A DNA stretch of 64,000 nt from Aeromonas jandaei (GTDB lineage Bacteria; Pseudomonadota; Gammaproteobacteria; Enterobacterales; Aeromonadaceae). The notes beneath the pieces are model-generated. The model searched no databases, had not been told where the DNA came from, and worked only from the letters and a program-made list of their open reading frames with translations. The stretch spans positions 3,564,001 to 3,628,000 of the forward strand of contig NZ_CP149571.1 of assembly GCF_037890695.1 (NCBI RefSeq), written 5' to 3'. This document shows positions 1 through 9,287 of this stretch, in pieces (the stretch's first letter is position 1; the number at the start of each line of letters is the position of its first letter). Made by a program: the position numbers and the translations under genes.

Positions 1-1
1 G

Positions 2-55
2 AGCGAGTGCAACGGCTACTGGCGCCAGATCCCCGGCATGAGCCTGGTGGAGTAA
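2..55 (+). CDS. 3' end of an unidentified gene
   Basis: Only the last 17 codons and a TAA stop are in the window, reading S-E-C-N-G-Y-W-R-Q-I-P-G-M-S-L-V-E. The frame is chosen because its stop is followed 20 bases later by a strong terminator hairpin, and the gene converges on nlpI. The fragment is too short to assign a family. The other open frame here runs antisense through nlpI and is not believed. Confidence 0.5.
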   Translation, partial: SECNGYWRQIPGMSLVE

Positions 56-74
56 ACGCAAACCACGCAAAAAC

Positions 75-101
75 AAAAAGGCCTCGCAATGAGGCCTTTT
101 T
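75..101. terminator. bidirectional terminator between the upstream gene and nlpI
   Basis: An 11-bp perfect stem (75-85 with 91-101) carries an A-run on its left and a T-run on its right, so it can end transcription from both sides. It separates two convergent genes. Confidence 0.85.
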
Positions 102-117
102 ACACTTTCACGCTCCC

Positions 118-1062
118 TCAGGAGGGGCGGTCACTCTTGCTCTGGCCACTCTGGGCGCCGGGAGGCAGCGGCTTGCGTGCCATCAGCTCCAGCTCCAGCA
201 AGGCATAGCGATGCTCGATGAAGTCGTAGACGTTGTTGGAGAGCGCCAGCTTGAAGTAGCTGATCGCCTCCTTGCGGTTGCCCCGACCCAGCTCGTACTT
301 GCCCAGATAGAAGTAGGTTTCGCACAGGCGCTCGGCGAGCTCCCGGTTATCTTTCACCCCTTTGACCACATTGCCCATCAACTCGGTGGCATTCATCTCG
401 CCGGTGTAGAGACGAACCAGATCCCAGTTCCAGGCATCGTCATCGTACTTGTTGAGACGCTCACGCATCCGGCTCATGGCCGCTGCAGGATCGAGTTTCT
501 GCTCGGCCAGATAGAGCCAGATCACCCGGTAAGGGTCTTCCGGCTGCGCCTCATAGAAGCGTTTCATATCGGCGGCAGCCAGCTCGGGACGATTGCCGTA
601 GTAGAGCGCAATGCCACGGTTCAGGTAGGCGTAGTCGTAATCGGGCGCCAGTTCGAGCGCCGAATCGAATGCCTCGTAGGCTTCGTCATAATTCTGCTGT
701 TGCACCAGATAGACGCCGATGAAGTTGTAGGCTTCGGCGAAATCGGGCTTCTCCCGCAAGGCACGGTTGAAATCGAGCCGCGCAAGGGAGCGCAAACCAA
801 CGCGATCAAAGACCACTGCACGCTCATAGAACAGCTCGGCACGCTGCTCCGTGGTCAACTCCATCTCGCTGAGCATCTGCCCGAGTCGAGCTAGCGCCAG
901 CTCGCTCTGGTAGGAGACCTGCAAAGGGGTCGCCAACACCAGAGATGCAGGCTGCGGCTTGGGAACCTGAGGGGCATTAACCTGACTGCTACTGCTGCAA
1001 CCCCACATAGGGAGCAGCAACAGGATACCGAGGAGGTATCCAATCCCTTTCCTGACGTTCAA
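118..1062 (-). CDS. nlpI: NlpI, TPR lipoprotein
   Basis: Outer-membrane lipoprotein that in E. coli acts as an adaptor for the protease Prc and for peptidoglycan hydrolases and synthases. The 314-residue product starts with a lipoprotein signal peptide ending in the lipobox P-M-W-G-C, with the lipidated Cys at residue 22. Tetratricopeptide-like repeats follow, including runs typical of NlpI such as LYERAVVFD, AYNFIGVYL and LNRGIALYYG, and a C-terminal HRYALLELEL block. The length is close to that of E. coli NlpI (294). The start codon is TTG: no in-frame ATG lies before the signal peptide, and GGAG sits 6 bases upstream. In E. coli nlpI lies next to pnp; here it stands alone, converging on the preceding gene. 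Confidence 0.93.
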   Translation of the reverse strand: MNVRKGIGYLLGILLLLPMWGCSSSSQVNAPQVPKPQPASLVLATPLQVSYQSELALARLGQMLSEMELTTEQRAELFYERAVVFDRVGLRSLARLDFNRALREKPDFAEAYNFIGVYLVQQQNYDEAYEAFDSALELAPDYDYAYLNRGIALYYGNRPELAAADMKRFYEAQPEDPYRVIWLYLAEQKLDPAAAMSRMRERLNKYDDDAWNWDLVRLYTGEMNATELMGNVVKGVKDNRELAERLCETYFYLGKYELGRGNRKEAISYFKLALSNNVYDFIEHRYALLELELMARKPLPPGAQSGQSKSDRPS

Positions 1063-1152
1063 TGAACACTCCGACGCTTACGCTTGACCCCGCATATGGT
1101 AAAGGTCAACCGTCGCTTTGTCATGTAGCTCAGCCTATCTCTCTCAAATAAA

Positions 1153-1521
1153 TCAGGATTCGACAGGGTATCCGGCCTCCAGCCAGCCGCGAAAACCACC
1201 GTCGACGCTGATCACCTTGCGATAACCCATCTGTTGCAGATTGTCCGCCGCCAGAATGGAGCGAAAACCGCCGCCACAGTAGAGGTAAAGCTCGGTATCG
1301 ACATCGGGAAAACGGGTCTCGATATCCCGCTCAATCACGCCTCGGCCCAGATAGAGGGCGCCGGGCAGATGACCTTTGGCCCACTCGCTCTCTTCCCGCA
1401 CATCGATCAGATGAAAAGCGCGCCCCTCATCCTGCCAGCGCTTGATCTGGTGGACATCGGTCTCGGCTACGCGGGAGCGGATCCCTTCTACCAGCGCCAG
1501 AAAACGGGGATTGTGTTGCAT
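1153..1521 (-). CDS. rhodanese-domain sulfurtransferase
   Basis: Single-domain rhodanese of 122 residues with no signal peptide, so cytoplasmic. The domain covers nearly the whole chain: the family marks LIDVREESEWAKGHLPGA (about 38-55) and the active-site loop YCGGGFRS with the catalytic Cys at residue 82. Family members move sulfane sulfur between small thiols and proteins; the substrate here is unknown. The ATG is preceded by AAGGAG at good spacing. It lies between nlpI and the secF terminator and is probably monocistronic. It is slightly longer at the N-terminus than GlpE. Confidence 0.85.
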   Translation of the reverse strand: MQHNPRFLALVEGIRSRVAETDVHQIKRWQDEGRAFHLIDVREESEWAKGHLPGALYLGRGVIERDIETRFPDVDTELYLYCGGGFRSILAADNLQQMGYRKVISVDGGFRGWLEAGYPVES

Positions 1522-1571
1522 GGCAAGCTCCTTTTGTTGAAATCATCTGCGTCAGCATACGACAACAGCGA

Positions 1572-1602
1572 AAAAGAAAAGAGCGCCTTGCGGCGCTCTT
1601 TT
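1572..1602 (-). terminator. terminator of the yajC-secD-secF operon
   Basis: A 7-bp GC stem (1581-1587 with 1592-1598) with a four-base loop. On the minus strand it is followed by TTTTCTTTTT, just after the secF stop. Confidence 0.85.
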
Positions 1603-1607
1603 GTGGT

Positions 1608-2555
1608 TTACGGCAGGATTTCCTGTTGATCCGCACCCTCTTTCTCTACCTGGGTTGGCAGCATGTGCTCGCGCTTGACGCCGAGGAACATGGCAAACGC
1701 ACTCGCCACATAGATGGAGGAGTAGGTACCGAAGGCCACACCGATCACCATGGCCACGGCAAAACCGTGGATCAGCGCGCCGCCCTTGAGCAGCAGCGCC
1801 AGCACCACCACGAAGGTGAGGCCGGAGGTGATGATGGTACGGCTCAGGGTCTCGGTCATGGAGAGATCCAGAATGTAGTCGGTATCCCCTTTGCGCACCT
1901 TGCGGAAGTTCTCCCGCAAGCGGTCGAACACCACGATGGTATCGTTCAGGGAGTAACCCACCAGGGTCATCAATGCCGCCAGTACGGTCAGGTCGAACTC
2001 GTACTGGAAGTAGGCAAAGACGCCGAGGGTGATCACCACGTCGTGCACCAGCGAGAGGATGCCGCCCATGGCCAGACGCCATTCAAAGCGCACCGCCACG
2101 TAGATCAGGATACAGATGATGGAAGCCAGCATGGCCAGTGCACCATCGGTCGCCAGCTCGTCACCCACGGAGGGACCGACGAACTCGACGCGCTTGAGCA
2201 CAGCACCGGGATCCAGCAGCTTGGCTGCCGCCAGTACCTCGTTACCCTGCTCCTCGACCTTGACACCCTCTTTCGGGGTCAGGCGGAACAGCACATCACG
2301 GCTGGAGCCGAAGTGTTGCAGGCTCGCCCCTTCAATCTTCTGCTCTTCCAGCACCTGGTGCATCTTGTCCAGGCTCACCGACTGCTGGAACCCCACTTCG
2401 ATGGTGGTACCACCGGTGAAGTCCAGACCCCAGTTCAGGCCCCGATCAAACAGAAAGAAGAGGGCGATCACCATCAGCACGGAAGAGAAGACCACACCCG
2501 TTTTGGCATAGCGCATAAACGGGATCGGTTTTTCAAAATGTAGAATCTGAAACAT
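1608..2555 (-). CDS. secF: SecF, protein translocase subunit
   Basis: Inner-membrane partner of SecD in the Sec accessory complex, which uses the proton gradient to help proteins out of the SecYEG channel. The 315 residues show the SecF pattern: an N-terminal membrane segment, the periplasmic start LNWGLDFTGGTTIEVGF, and a six-segment block with VGYSLNDTIVVFDRLREN and the SRTIITSGLT stretch. The start is taken at MFQILHF, preceded by GAGG. An upstream ATG would overlap the secD end and add residues not found in the family. It lies 10 bases after the secD stop and ends at a terminator. Confidence 0.96.
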   Translation of the reverse strand: MFQILHFEKPIPFMRYAKTGVVFSSVLMVIALFFLFDRGLNWGLDFTGGTTIEVGFQQSVSLDKMHQVLEEQKIEGASLQHFGSSRDVLFRLTPKEGVKVEEQGNEVLAAAKLLDPGAVLKRVEFVGPSVGDELATDGALAMLASIICILIYVAVRFEWRLAMGGILSLVHDVVITLGVFAYFQYEFDLTVLAALMTLVGYSLNDTIVVFDRLRENFRKVRKGDTDYILDLSMTETLSRTIITSGLTFVVVLALLLKGGALIHGFAVAMVIGVAFGTYSSIYVASAFAMFLGVKREHMLPTQVEKEGADQQEILP

Positions 2556-2565
2556 CTCTCTATCC

Positions 2566-4419
2566 TCAGATGGGCAACTTGTCGATGCGCCGTCCACCCC
2601 AAGCCAGGTTGATAATGGCGCGGGAGACCGTGATGGCAGTAAACATGGAGGCGGTCAGACCGATGCCCAGCGTCAGGGCAAAGCCCTTGATGGCGCCAGT
2701 ACCGATACCGAACAGGATCACACAGGTGATGAGCGAGGTGACGTTGGAGTCGGCGATGGTCGAGAATGCCCGATCAAAGCCCAGATGGATGGCCTGCTGA
2801 ACCCCGCGACCGTTGCGGATCTCTTCACGAATACGTTCGTAGATCAGCACGTTGGCATCCACCGCCATACCGAGCGTCAGCACGATACCGGCGATGCCTG
2901 GCAGGGTCATGGTGGCTCCCGGGATCATCGACATGATACCGACGATCAGCACCAGGTTCATACAGAGCGCCAGGTTGGCAACCCAGCCGAACGCACGGTA
3001 GTAGATCCCCATGAACAGCACGATCACCAGCATGGCCCAGCCGATGGCTTGCATACCGCTGTCGATGTTCTGCTGACCCAGGCTCGGGCCAATGGTGCGC
3101 TCTTCCACGATCTGGATCGGGGCGATCAGGGCACCGGCACGCAGCAGCAGCGCCAGGTTGTGGGCTTCGTTGGCGTTGTCGATACCTGTGATGCGGAACT
3201 GGCTGCCAAGGCGCGACTGGATGGTGGCGACGTTGATCACCTCCTCCTGCTTGCGGAACTTGCGCTTGCCATCCGGACCAGGCTGACCGACCGGCTTGTA
3301 CTCGATAAAGACGGTCGCCATCCCTTTACCAACGTTGTCCTTGGTAAAGTTGGCCATCTTGTTGCCACCCTGGCCATCAAGCTTGATGTTGACCTGGGGA
3401 CGGCTGTACTCGTCGAAACCGGACTGGGCCCCCACGATGTGGTCACCGGTCAGGATCACCCGCTTTTGCAGCACGACTGGACGACCATTGCGATCGTTGT
3501 AGACCTTGGAGCTCGGCGGTACGCGACCGTCGGCCGCAGCCTGAATGTCGGCAGTCTCATCAACCATGTGGAACTCCAGGGTCGCGGTCGCGCCGAGGAT
3601 CTCCTTGGCACGGGCGGTATCCTGGATACCGGGCAGCTCAACCACAATGCGCTCGGCGCCTTGCTGTTGTACCAACGGCTCGGCGACACCCAGCTCGTTG
3701 ACCCGGTTACGGATGATGGTGATGTTCTGCTCGAGGGCGTACTTCTTCACTTCCTTGATCTTCGCTTCGCTCAGACCGGCCATCAGGATGAATTCATCCC
3801 CTTTCTGCTCGGTGGTGAAGGTCAAATCAGGGTTCTGGCGGCGCAGATGGGTGACAGCACGCTCTTGATCCGCTTCGTCACGAAATACCACCTGTACCTT
3901 GTCACCGACCCGGCGCACGCCGGAGTAACGGATCTTCTGGGTACGCAGCTCGGAGCGGAAATCCTGCACCATCTGCTCTTGCTGCTTGGTCAGCGCCTCG
4001 GCCATGTCCACTTCCATCAGGAAGTGCACACCACCGCGCAGGTCCAGACCCAGCTTGAGCGGGTTGGCACCAATGGCTTCGAGCCAGGCAGGAGTAGAGG
4101 GGGCAAGGTTGAGAGCGGTAATGAAGTTGTCACCCAGCTTGTTGGCGACGATATCGCGCGCCTTGAGCTGATCTTCGGTGTTCTTGAAACGGATCAGGAT
4201 CAGACCGTGCTCGAACGCAGCATGTTTGACCGGGATCTTGGCCTCATCGAGACTCTCTTTCACCAGGTCAAGGGTATCTAGCTTGACTTCGGCACCACGG
4301 CTGGCAGAAACCTGCAAGGCCGGGTCTTCGCCGTAAAGATTGGGGGCTGCATATAGAAAACCGATGGCGATCACCACGATCACCATCAGGTATTTCCACA
4401 GCGGATAGCGATTCAACAC
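2566..4419 (-). CDS. secD: SecD, protein translocase subunit
   Basis: RND-type inner-membrane subunit of SecDF-YajC, 617 residues. An N-terminal membrane segment (about 9-26) is followed by a large periplasmic P1 region holding [16 protein letters not shown] and the FHMVDE and GRPVVL stretches. Five further membrane segments carry [20 protein letters not shown], the conserved Asp-bearing SecD motif used in proton transfer. The start is GTG, as in E. coli secD, with AAGGAG 8 bases upstream; the opening [10 protein letters not shown] matches the E. coli protein. It lies 18 bases after yajC. Confidence 0.97.
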   Translation of the reverse strand: MLNRYPLWKYLMVIVVIAIGFLYAAPNLYGEDPALQVSASRGAEVKLDTLDLVKESLDEAKIPVKHAAFEHGLILIRFKNTEDQLKARDIVANKLGDNFITALNLAPSTPAWLEAIGANPLKLGLDLRGGVHFLMEVDMAEALTKQQEQMVQDFRSELRTQKIRYSGVRRVGDKVQVVFRDEADQERAVTHLRRQNPDLTFTTEQKGDEFILMAGLSEAKIKEVKKYALEQNITIIRNRVNELGVAEPLVQQQGAERIVVELPGIQDTARAKEILGATATLEFHMVDETADIQAAADGRVPPSSKVYNDRNGRPVVLQKRVILTGDHIVGAQSGFDEYSRPQVNIKLDGQGGNKMANFTKDNVGKGMATVFIEYKPVGQPGPDGKRKFRKQEEVINVATIQSRLGSQFRITGIDNANEAHNLALLLRAGALIAPIQIVEERTIGPSLGQQNIDSGMQAIGWAMLVIVLFMGIYYRAFGWVANLALCMNLVLIVGIMSMIPGATMTLPGIAGIVLTLGMAVDANVLIYERIREEIRNGRGVQQAIHLGFDRAFSTIADSNVTSLITCVILFGIGTGAIKGFALTLGIGLTASMFTAITVSRAIINLAWGGRRIDKLPI

Positions 4420-4437
4420 GCTGTGCTCCTTGGGAGA

Positions 4438-4773
4438 TTAAAGGGACTGGATAGAACCCTTGGGCAGAACGGCAGAAACGAAGTCCTTTTTGATGGTGAC
4501 TTGAGTCTGGTCGTTCAGGGCGATCACCAGGTAATCGCTGTCGGCAGCCACTTTGGCAATCTTGCCAACCAGACCACCGGAGGTGAGCACTTCGTCACCC
4601 TTGGAGAGAGAGGTCATCAGATTGCGATGATCTTTGGCGCGCTTGGCCTGGGGACGGTAGATCATGAAATAGAAGATGAGACCGAATACGGCCAGCATGA
4701 TGATCATTTCCATGCCACCACCCTGTGCCGCCGGAGCTGCGCCTTCTGCATACGCCTTGGAGATAATGCTCAT
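4438..4773 (-). CDS. yajC: YajC, Sec translocase accessory protein
   Basis: Small single-pass inner-membrane protein of the SecDF-YajC complex. The 111 residues have one hydrophobic helix (about 25-41, IIMLAVFGLIFYFMIYR) followed by the family signature RPQAKRAKDHRNLMTSLSKGDEVLTSGGLVGKI. The ATG has AGAGG upstream. It is the first sec gene after tgt and is probably transcribed with tgt and queA on one side and secDF on the other. Confidence 0.95.
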   Translation of the reverse strand: MSIISKAYAEGAAPAAQGGGMEMIIMLAVFGLIFYFMIYRPQAKRAKDHRNLMTSLSKGDEVLTSGGLVGKIAKVAADSDYLVIALNDQTQVTIKKDFVSAVLPKGSIQSL

Positions 4774-4823
4774 TTAACAACCTCTTATTGATGTAGATTT
4801 GAAAACTAGCTTATAAATTATTG

Positions 4824-5972
<1,149 letters not shown>

Positions 5973-6031
5973 TCAGTCAGAGAAACAGTCTGACAATTAA
6001 AGGCCATTCGGCCCGCTATAAAAGGCGAAGC

Positions 6032-7084
6032 TTATGCCTCGCCCCGGCGACGGGTGACGAACATGGCGTCCCCGTAGCTGAAGAAACGGTACTGCCCGGC
6101 CACGGCGGCCTGGTAGGCGGTCATCACGTTATCATACCCGGCGAAGGCGCTGACCAGCATGATCAGGGTCGACTCCGGCAGGTGGAAGTTGGTCACCATG
6201 GCATCGACAATCTGGAACTGGTAGCCCGGGAAAATGAAGATGTCGGTGTCACCAAAAAAGGGGGCCAGCGGCTTGCCCTGCGCCAGAGTCACCTTGGCGG
6301 CGCTCTCCAGCGAACGGACCGAGGTGGTGCCAACGGCAATCACCCGACCACCGCGCGCACGGGTAGCGGCAATGGCATCGACCACCTCTTGCGGCACTTC
6401 GGCATACTCGGAGTGCATATGGTGATCTTCAATCTTCTCCACCCGCACCGGCTGGAAGGTCCCCGCCCCTACATGCAGGGTGACAAAGGCAGTTTCAACC
6501 CCCTTGGCCCGAATTTTCTCAAGCAACGGCTCGTCAAAGTGCAGACCGGCGGTCGGCGCAGCGACGGCGCCCGGCTTCTGGTTGTAGACCGTCTGGTAGC
6601 GCTCCTTGTCGGCATCCTCGTCGGGACGGTCGATATAGGGGGGCAGCGGCATGTGGCCGATGGCCTCCAGGATCTCCAGCACCGGACGGGCGTCGAGGAA
6701 ATGGATCTCGAACAGGGCATCGTGGCGGGCGCGCATCTCGGCTTCCACACCACCATCCATGATCATCCGGGTGCCCGGCTTGGGCGCCTTGGAGGCCCGC
6801 ACATGAGCCAGCACGCTGTGCTCGTCCAGAATGCGCTCGACCAGCACCTCCAGCTTGCCGCCGCTGGCCTTCTGGCCAAACATGCGGGCCGGAATGACGC
6901 GGGTGTTGTTGAATACCAGCAGGTCGCCCGGGTTGAGCTGGTCCAGCACATCGACAAATTGACCGTGGCGCAGGGCGCCGGTTTGACCGTCGAGCTGCAA
7001 CAAACGGCTGGCGGTACGCTCCGCCATCGGATAGCGGGCAATCAGCTCGTCTGGCAGATCAAAATGAAAATCGGATACTTGCAT
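6032..7084 (-). CDS. queA: S-adenosylmethionine:tRNA ribosyltransferase-isomerase
   Basis: Transfers the ribosyl part of S-adenosylmethionine to preQ1-modified tRNA, making epoxyqueuosine, the step after Tgt. The 350 residues open with the signature [15 protein letters not shown] and hold [20 protein letters not shown] and [14 protein letters not shown], all conserved in QueA. The ATG sits after a weak AGGTG. It lies 71 bases before tgt on the same strand and is very likely the first gene of the queA-tgt-yajC-secDF unit. Confidence 0.96.
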   Translation of the reverse strand: MQVSDFHFDLPDELIARYPMAERTASRLLQLDGQTGALRHGQFVDVLDQLNPGDLLVFNNTRVIPARMFGQKASGGKLEVLVERILDEHSVLAHVRASKAPKPGTRMIMDGGVEAEMRARHDALFEIHFLDARPVLEILEAIGHMPLPPYIDRPDEDADKERYQTVYNQKPGAVAAPTAGLHFDEPLLEKIRAKGVETAFVTLHVGAGTFQPVRVEKIEDHHMHSEYAEVPQEVVDAIAATRARGGRVIAVGTTSVRSLESAAKVTLAQGKPLAPFFGDTDIFIFPGYQFQIVDAMVTNFHLPESTLIMLVSAFAGYDNVMTAYQAAVAGQYRFFSYGDAMFVTRRRGEA

Positions 7085-7227
7085 CTTTCACCTCGGGGGG
7101 AATCGGCGGCTAGTCTAGTTATCCCCATCTTCCAAGGCAACCCAAAAGACCAAAAACCCAAGAGAGACAAGGGGTAGCGGGCAATTTTGTGACCACCAAC
7201 CGGTTAATGACTCTTTAATGTTTTGTA

Positions 7228-7241
7228 TTGACCCTGATCAT
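7228..7241. promoter_or_regulatory. candidate FNR box upstream of the CBS-domain gene
   Basis: TTGACCCTGATCAT matches the FNR consensus TTGAT-N4-ATCAA with one mismatch in each half. A site centred at 7234.5 would put a class II start near 7276, and TAGGGT at 7264-7269 could serve as a -10. The only evidence is the sequence match. Confidence 0.3.
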
Positions 7242-7314
7242 GTTTTGCCACCCATGGCTGGGCTAGGGTGGAGACAGGCGGAGAAGAAAAACCTATGTAA
7301 TCAGGAGGCCTACC

Positions 7315-7761
7315 ATGATGACCATATCCGAAATCATGACGGAACATCCCTTTACCCTGGGGCCGGAAAACAGCGTCAAACAGGCGATGGATCTGATGCA
7401 GCAGGAGCGGATCCGCCACATTCCCATCGTTGACGAACACCACCATCTGCAGGGGCTGGTCACCCTCACCGATATCCTGGCCACCCGCGAATCCAAGCTG
7501 CTGCTGATAAGCCCGGAGCGGGAGGCGGAATTTACCGACAGCGTCCACCTTGACGAGATCATGACCCGCCAGGTTGCGAGCGTGGATCCCCATGCCGGCA
7601 TCAAGGAGGCAGCGCTCTATCTGCAGCGCCACCGGTATGGCTGTCTGCCGGTACTCAAGGGACGCAAGCTCATCGGCATCGTCACTGAGTCAGACTTCAT
7701 CTCGGTAGCCATCAATCTGCTGGAATTGATGGAGGAGCAGGAGCCCCCAACCGATTTCTGA
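7315..7761 (+). CDS. CBS-domain-pair protein
   Basis: Cytoplasmic 148-residue protein made of two CBS domains (about 4-60 and 76-135), each with the usual pattern (TISEIMTEHPFTLGPENSVKQAMDLM, then RIRHIPIVDEHHHLQGLVTLTDIL, and the second pair with GCLPVLKGRKLIGIVTESDF). CBS pairs bind adenine nucleotides or similar ligands and act as sensors; no catalytic domain is attached. The ATG follows AGGAGG with 6 bases between; the next codon is also ATG and could be the start. It is divergent from queA, with a possible FNR site in the shared gap. Confidence 0.88.
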   Translation: MMTISEIMTEHPFTLGPENSVKQAMDLMQQERIRHIPIVDEHHHLQGLVTLTDILATRESKLLLISPEREAEFTDSVHLDEIMTRQVASVDPHAGIKEAALYLQRHRYGCLPVLKGRKLIGIVTESDFISVAINLLELMEEQEPPTDF

Positions 7762-7870
7762 CACAACAACCTGTAATTTAATTACAGAAAAAGCGTTTTC
7801 AGCAGTAAAAAGGAGCAATAATGGTGAAAGTGTTTCATTTTGATTGAAAAATTACACCAATTACTTGCCA

Positions 7871-7910
7871 TGTGATCTCCATCACACTATTATCCCCCTC
7901 ATGCAATAGT
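7871..7910 (+). promoter_or_regulatory. CRP site and promoter of a probable small RNA
   Basis: TGTGA-N6-TCACA at 7871-7886 is a perfect CRP core. Downstream, TG-C-AATAGT (7902-7910) resembles an extended -10, giving a start near 7917 and placing CRP at about -38, close to the class II position. TATTAT at 7889-7894 is an alternative -10, which CRP would then repress. Confidence 0.5.
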
Positions 7911-7916
7911 TGCCGA

Positions 7917-8072
7917 GGGGGAGATGAAGGAGTGTGCACCCATCCTCTTCCTCTCATATGTCTGCAAGTTTGCACACCCCGTAGTTAGTCTTTGCTGTAA
8001 AGCATTTGTTTATATAGCCATTCCTTGTTTGATGACCCGGCTTTATCGTTGCGATAGCGCCGGGATTTTTTT
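7917..8072 (+). ncRNA. probable CRP-controlled small RNA
   Basis: About 155 bases run from the CRP promoter to a rho-independent terminator with no convincing reading frame. An inner stem (7929-7938 with 7971-7980, one mismatch) presents a C/U-rich loop containing CCTCTTCCTCTC, the kind of single-stranded anti-ribosome-binding-site stretch seen in Hfq-dependent regulators. The 3' end is a strong stem (CCCGGC 8036-8041 with GCCGGG 8059-8064, and an inner 5-bp helix) followed by A and seven T. It does not match CyaR or Spot 42 as I recall them. It could instead be an attenuated leader. Confidence 0.45.
8036..8072 (+). terminator. terminator of the small RNA locus
   Basis: Stem CCCGGC...GCCGGG with an inner TATCG/CGATA helix and loop TTG, followed by ATTTTTTT. 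The poly-T is only on the plus strand, so it ends a plus-strand transcript far short of ahpC. Confidence 0.75.
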
Positions 8073-8440
8073 ATCTGCGCAAAACGCGCAGCCCGCTTGC
8101 GCCAGGTCGGGTCGGCTTCTGCTTTCTTATCTCCCCCGCCTCCCCCTCTTGCTGCTTGTGCCGCTCTTCTTTGCTCCCGATACAGCTGACAGTGCGATAC
8201 CCCAGATCGGGCGATATCCTCATCTTCTTTCGGCAAGCCCTCCCCGCCGCTTTTTACCTGGCATCGGGGAGGTATAAATTAAAATCGGGTCATTCTCGCC
8301 AAACCCATAAATTTGATTTATAGCGACCGATTTGGTCCGCAACCCCCTCTTTGACGGCAGCAAGCGGCCTTGCGAGGGGGATGCCCGACGGTTGCTACCA
8401 GCGGCACCGACGATAGGCCACCGCGTATAAATCCAATATA
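8073..8440. other. gap between the small RNA terminator and the ahpC promoter
   Basis: No credible gene is seen. A nested hairpin lies at 8343-8380 (CCCCCTC with GAGGGGG, and an inner GCAAG/CTTGC helix). It has no T-run and is not a terminator; its role is unknown. Confidence 0.5.
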
Positions 8441-8441
8441 C

Positions 8442-8497
8442 CGATTAAAGCGATTCAATTTTGTGGCTTTAATCGATTAGAACATCCTCCTATGATG
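8442..8497 (+). promoter_or_regulatory. ahpC promoter with operator-like inverted repeat
   Basis: CGATTAAAGC (8442-8451) and GCTTTAATCG (8466-8475) form a perfect inverted repeat of 10-base arms with a 14-base spacer. It lies just upstream of TATGAT (8491-8496), a good -10 with no good -35, as expected for an activator-dependent promoter. OxyR is the known activator of ahpC in relatives, but the repeat does not clearly match its ATAG-N7-CTAT pattern. Confidence 0.45.
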
Positions 8498-8579
8498 ACT
8501 CCATCGAAAGTTAAACGCCTCGTCCGGCACGACTCTGCAAACCCGGACAGGCATATGTACATCACCAAGGAGCAAATCC

Positions 8580-9146
8580 ATGTCTACCTACATCAACACT
8601 GAAATCAAGCCGTTCAACGCTACCGCCTACCACAATGGCAAATTCGTTCAGGTGTCTGACGCTGACCTGAAAGGCAAGTGGTCCGTGGTGTTCTTCTACC
8701 CGGCTGACTTCACCTTCGTCTGCCCGACCGAGCTGGGCGACCTGGCCGACAACTACGCCGAATTCCAGAAGCTGGGCGTCGAGATCTACGCTGTCTCCAC
8801 CGACACCCACTTCACCCACAAGGCCTGGCACGACACTTCTGACACCATCCAGAAGATCCAGTACCCGATGATTGGCGACCCCACCGGCACCATCACCCGC
8901 AACTTCGGCGTGATGATCGAAGAAGCCGGTCTGGCTGACCGCGGTACCTTCGTCATCGACCCGCAGGGCATCATCCAGATCGTCGAGATCAACGCTGGCG
9001 GCATCGGCCGTGACGCACTGGAGCTGCTGCGCAAGGTCAAGGCTGCCCAGTATGTTGCCGCTCACCCGGGTGAAGTGTGCCCGGCCAAGTGGAAAGAAGG
9101 CGACGCCACCTTGGCCCCGTCCCTGGATCTGGTAGGCAAAATCTAA
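8580..9146 (+). CDS. ahpC: alkyl hydroperoxide reductase AhpC
   Basis: Cytoplasmic 2-Cys peroxiredoxin that reduces hydrogen peroxide and organic hydroperoxides and is recycled by AhpF. The 188 residues (187 in E. coli) contain [15 protein letters not shown] with the peroxidatic Cys at 48 and [10 protein letters not shown] with the resolving Cys at 167, plus the GGIG and C-terminal tail marks of the bacterial AhpC type. AAGGAG precedes the ATG. A terminator separates it from ahpF 141 bases downstream, so ahpC can be made in excess of ahpF. Confidence 0.97.
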   Translation: MSTYINTEIKPFNATAYHNGKFVQVSDADLKGKWSVVFFYPADFTFVCPTELGDLADNYAEFQKLGVEIYAVSTDTHFTHKAWHDTSDTIQKIQYPMIGDPTGTITRNFGVMIEEAGLADRGTFVIDPQGIIQIVEINAGGIGRDALELLRKVKAAQYVAAHPGEVCPAKWKEGDATLAPSLDLVGKI

Positions 9147-9160
9147 GCCTCCCCGCTCTG

Positions 9161-9192
9161 AAGACCGGCCCGTTCAAGGGCCGGTCTTATTT
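9161..9192 (+). terminator. terminator or attenuator between ahpC and ahpF
   Basis: An 11-bp perfect stem (9161-9171 with 9178-9188) with a six-base loop, followed by ATTTA. The T-run is short, so readthrough into ahpF is likely. Confidence 0.7.
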
Positions 9193-9287
9193 ACGGACCT
9201 CAGAAAACGCGCCGGTCTGTTTTATGGACCGCCATTTTCTGTACCCGGTCACAGTGCCGACCCGCAATCACAAGAAGGAATTCGACC

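Noticed and set aside
2785..4281. Long plus-strand frame antisense to secD
   Set aside because: A shadow of codon bias in a GC-rich gene; it has no ribosome site and is His/Gln/Asp-rich.
7985..8236. Minus-strand 83-codon frame with a basic C-terminal end
   Set aside because: It starts at TTG with poor spacing to a GGGGAGG run, and its most protein-like part is the reverse of the terminator hairpin. I could not place it in any family.
7924..8277. Plus-strand 117-codon frame after the CRP site
   Set aside because: It runs straight through the terminator at 8036-8072, and its ribosome site abuts the ATG. No family features were seen.
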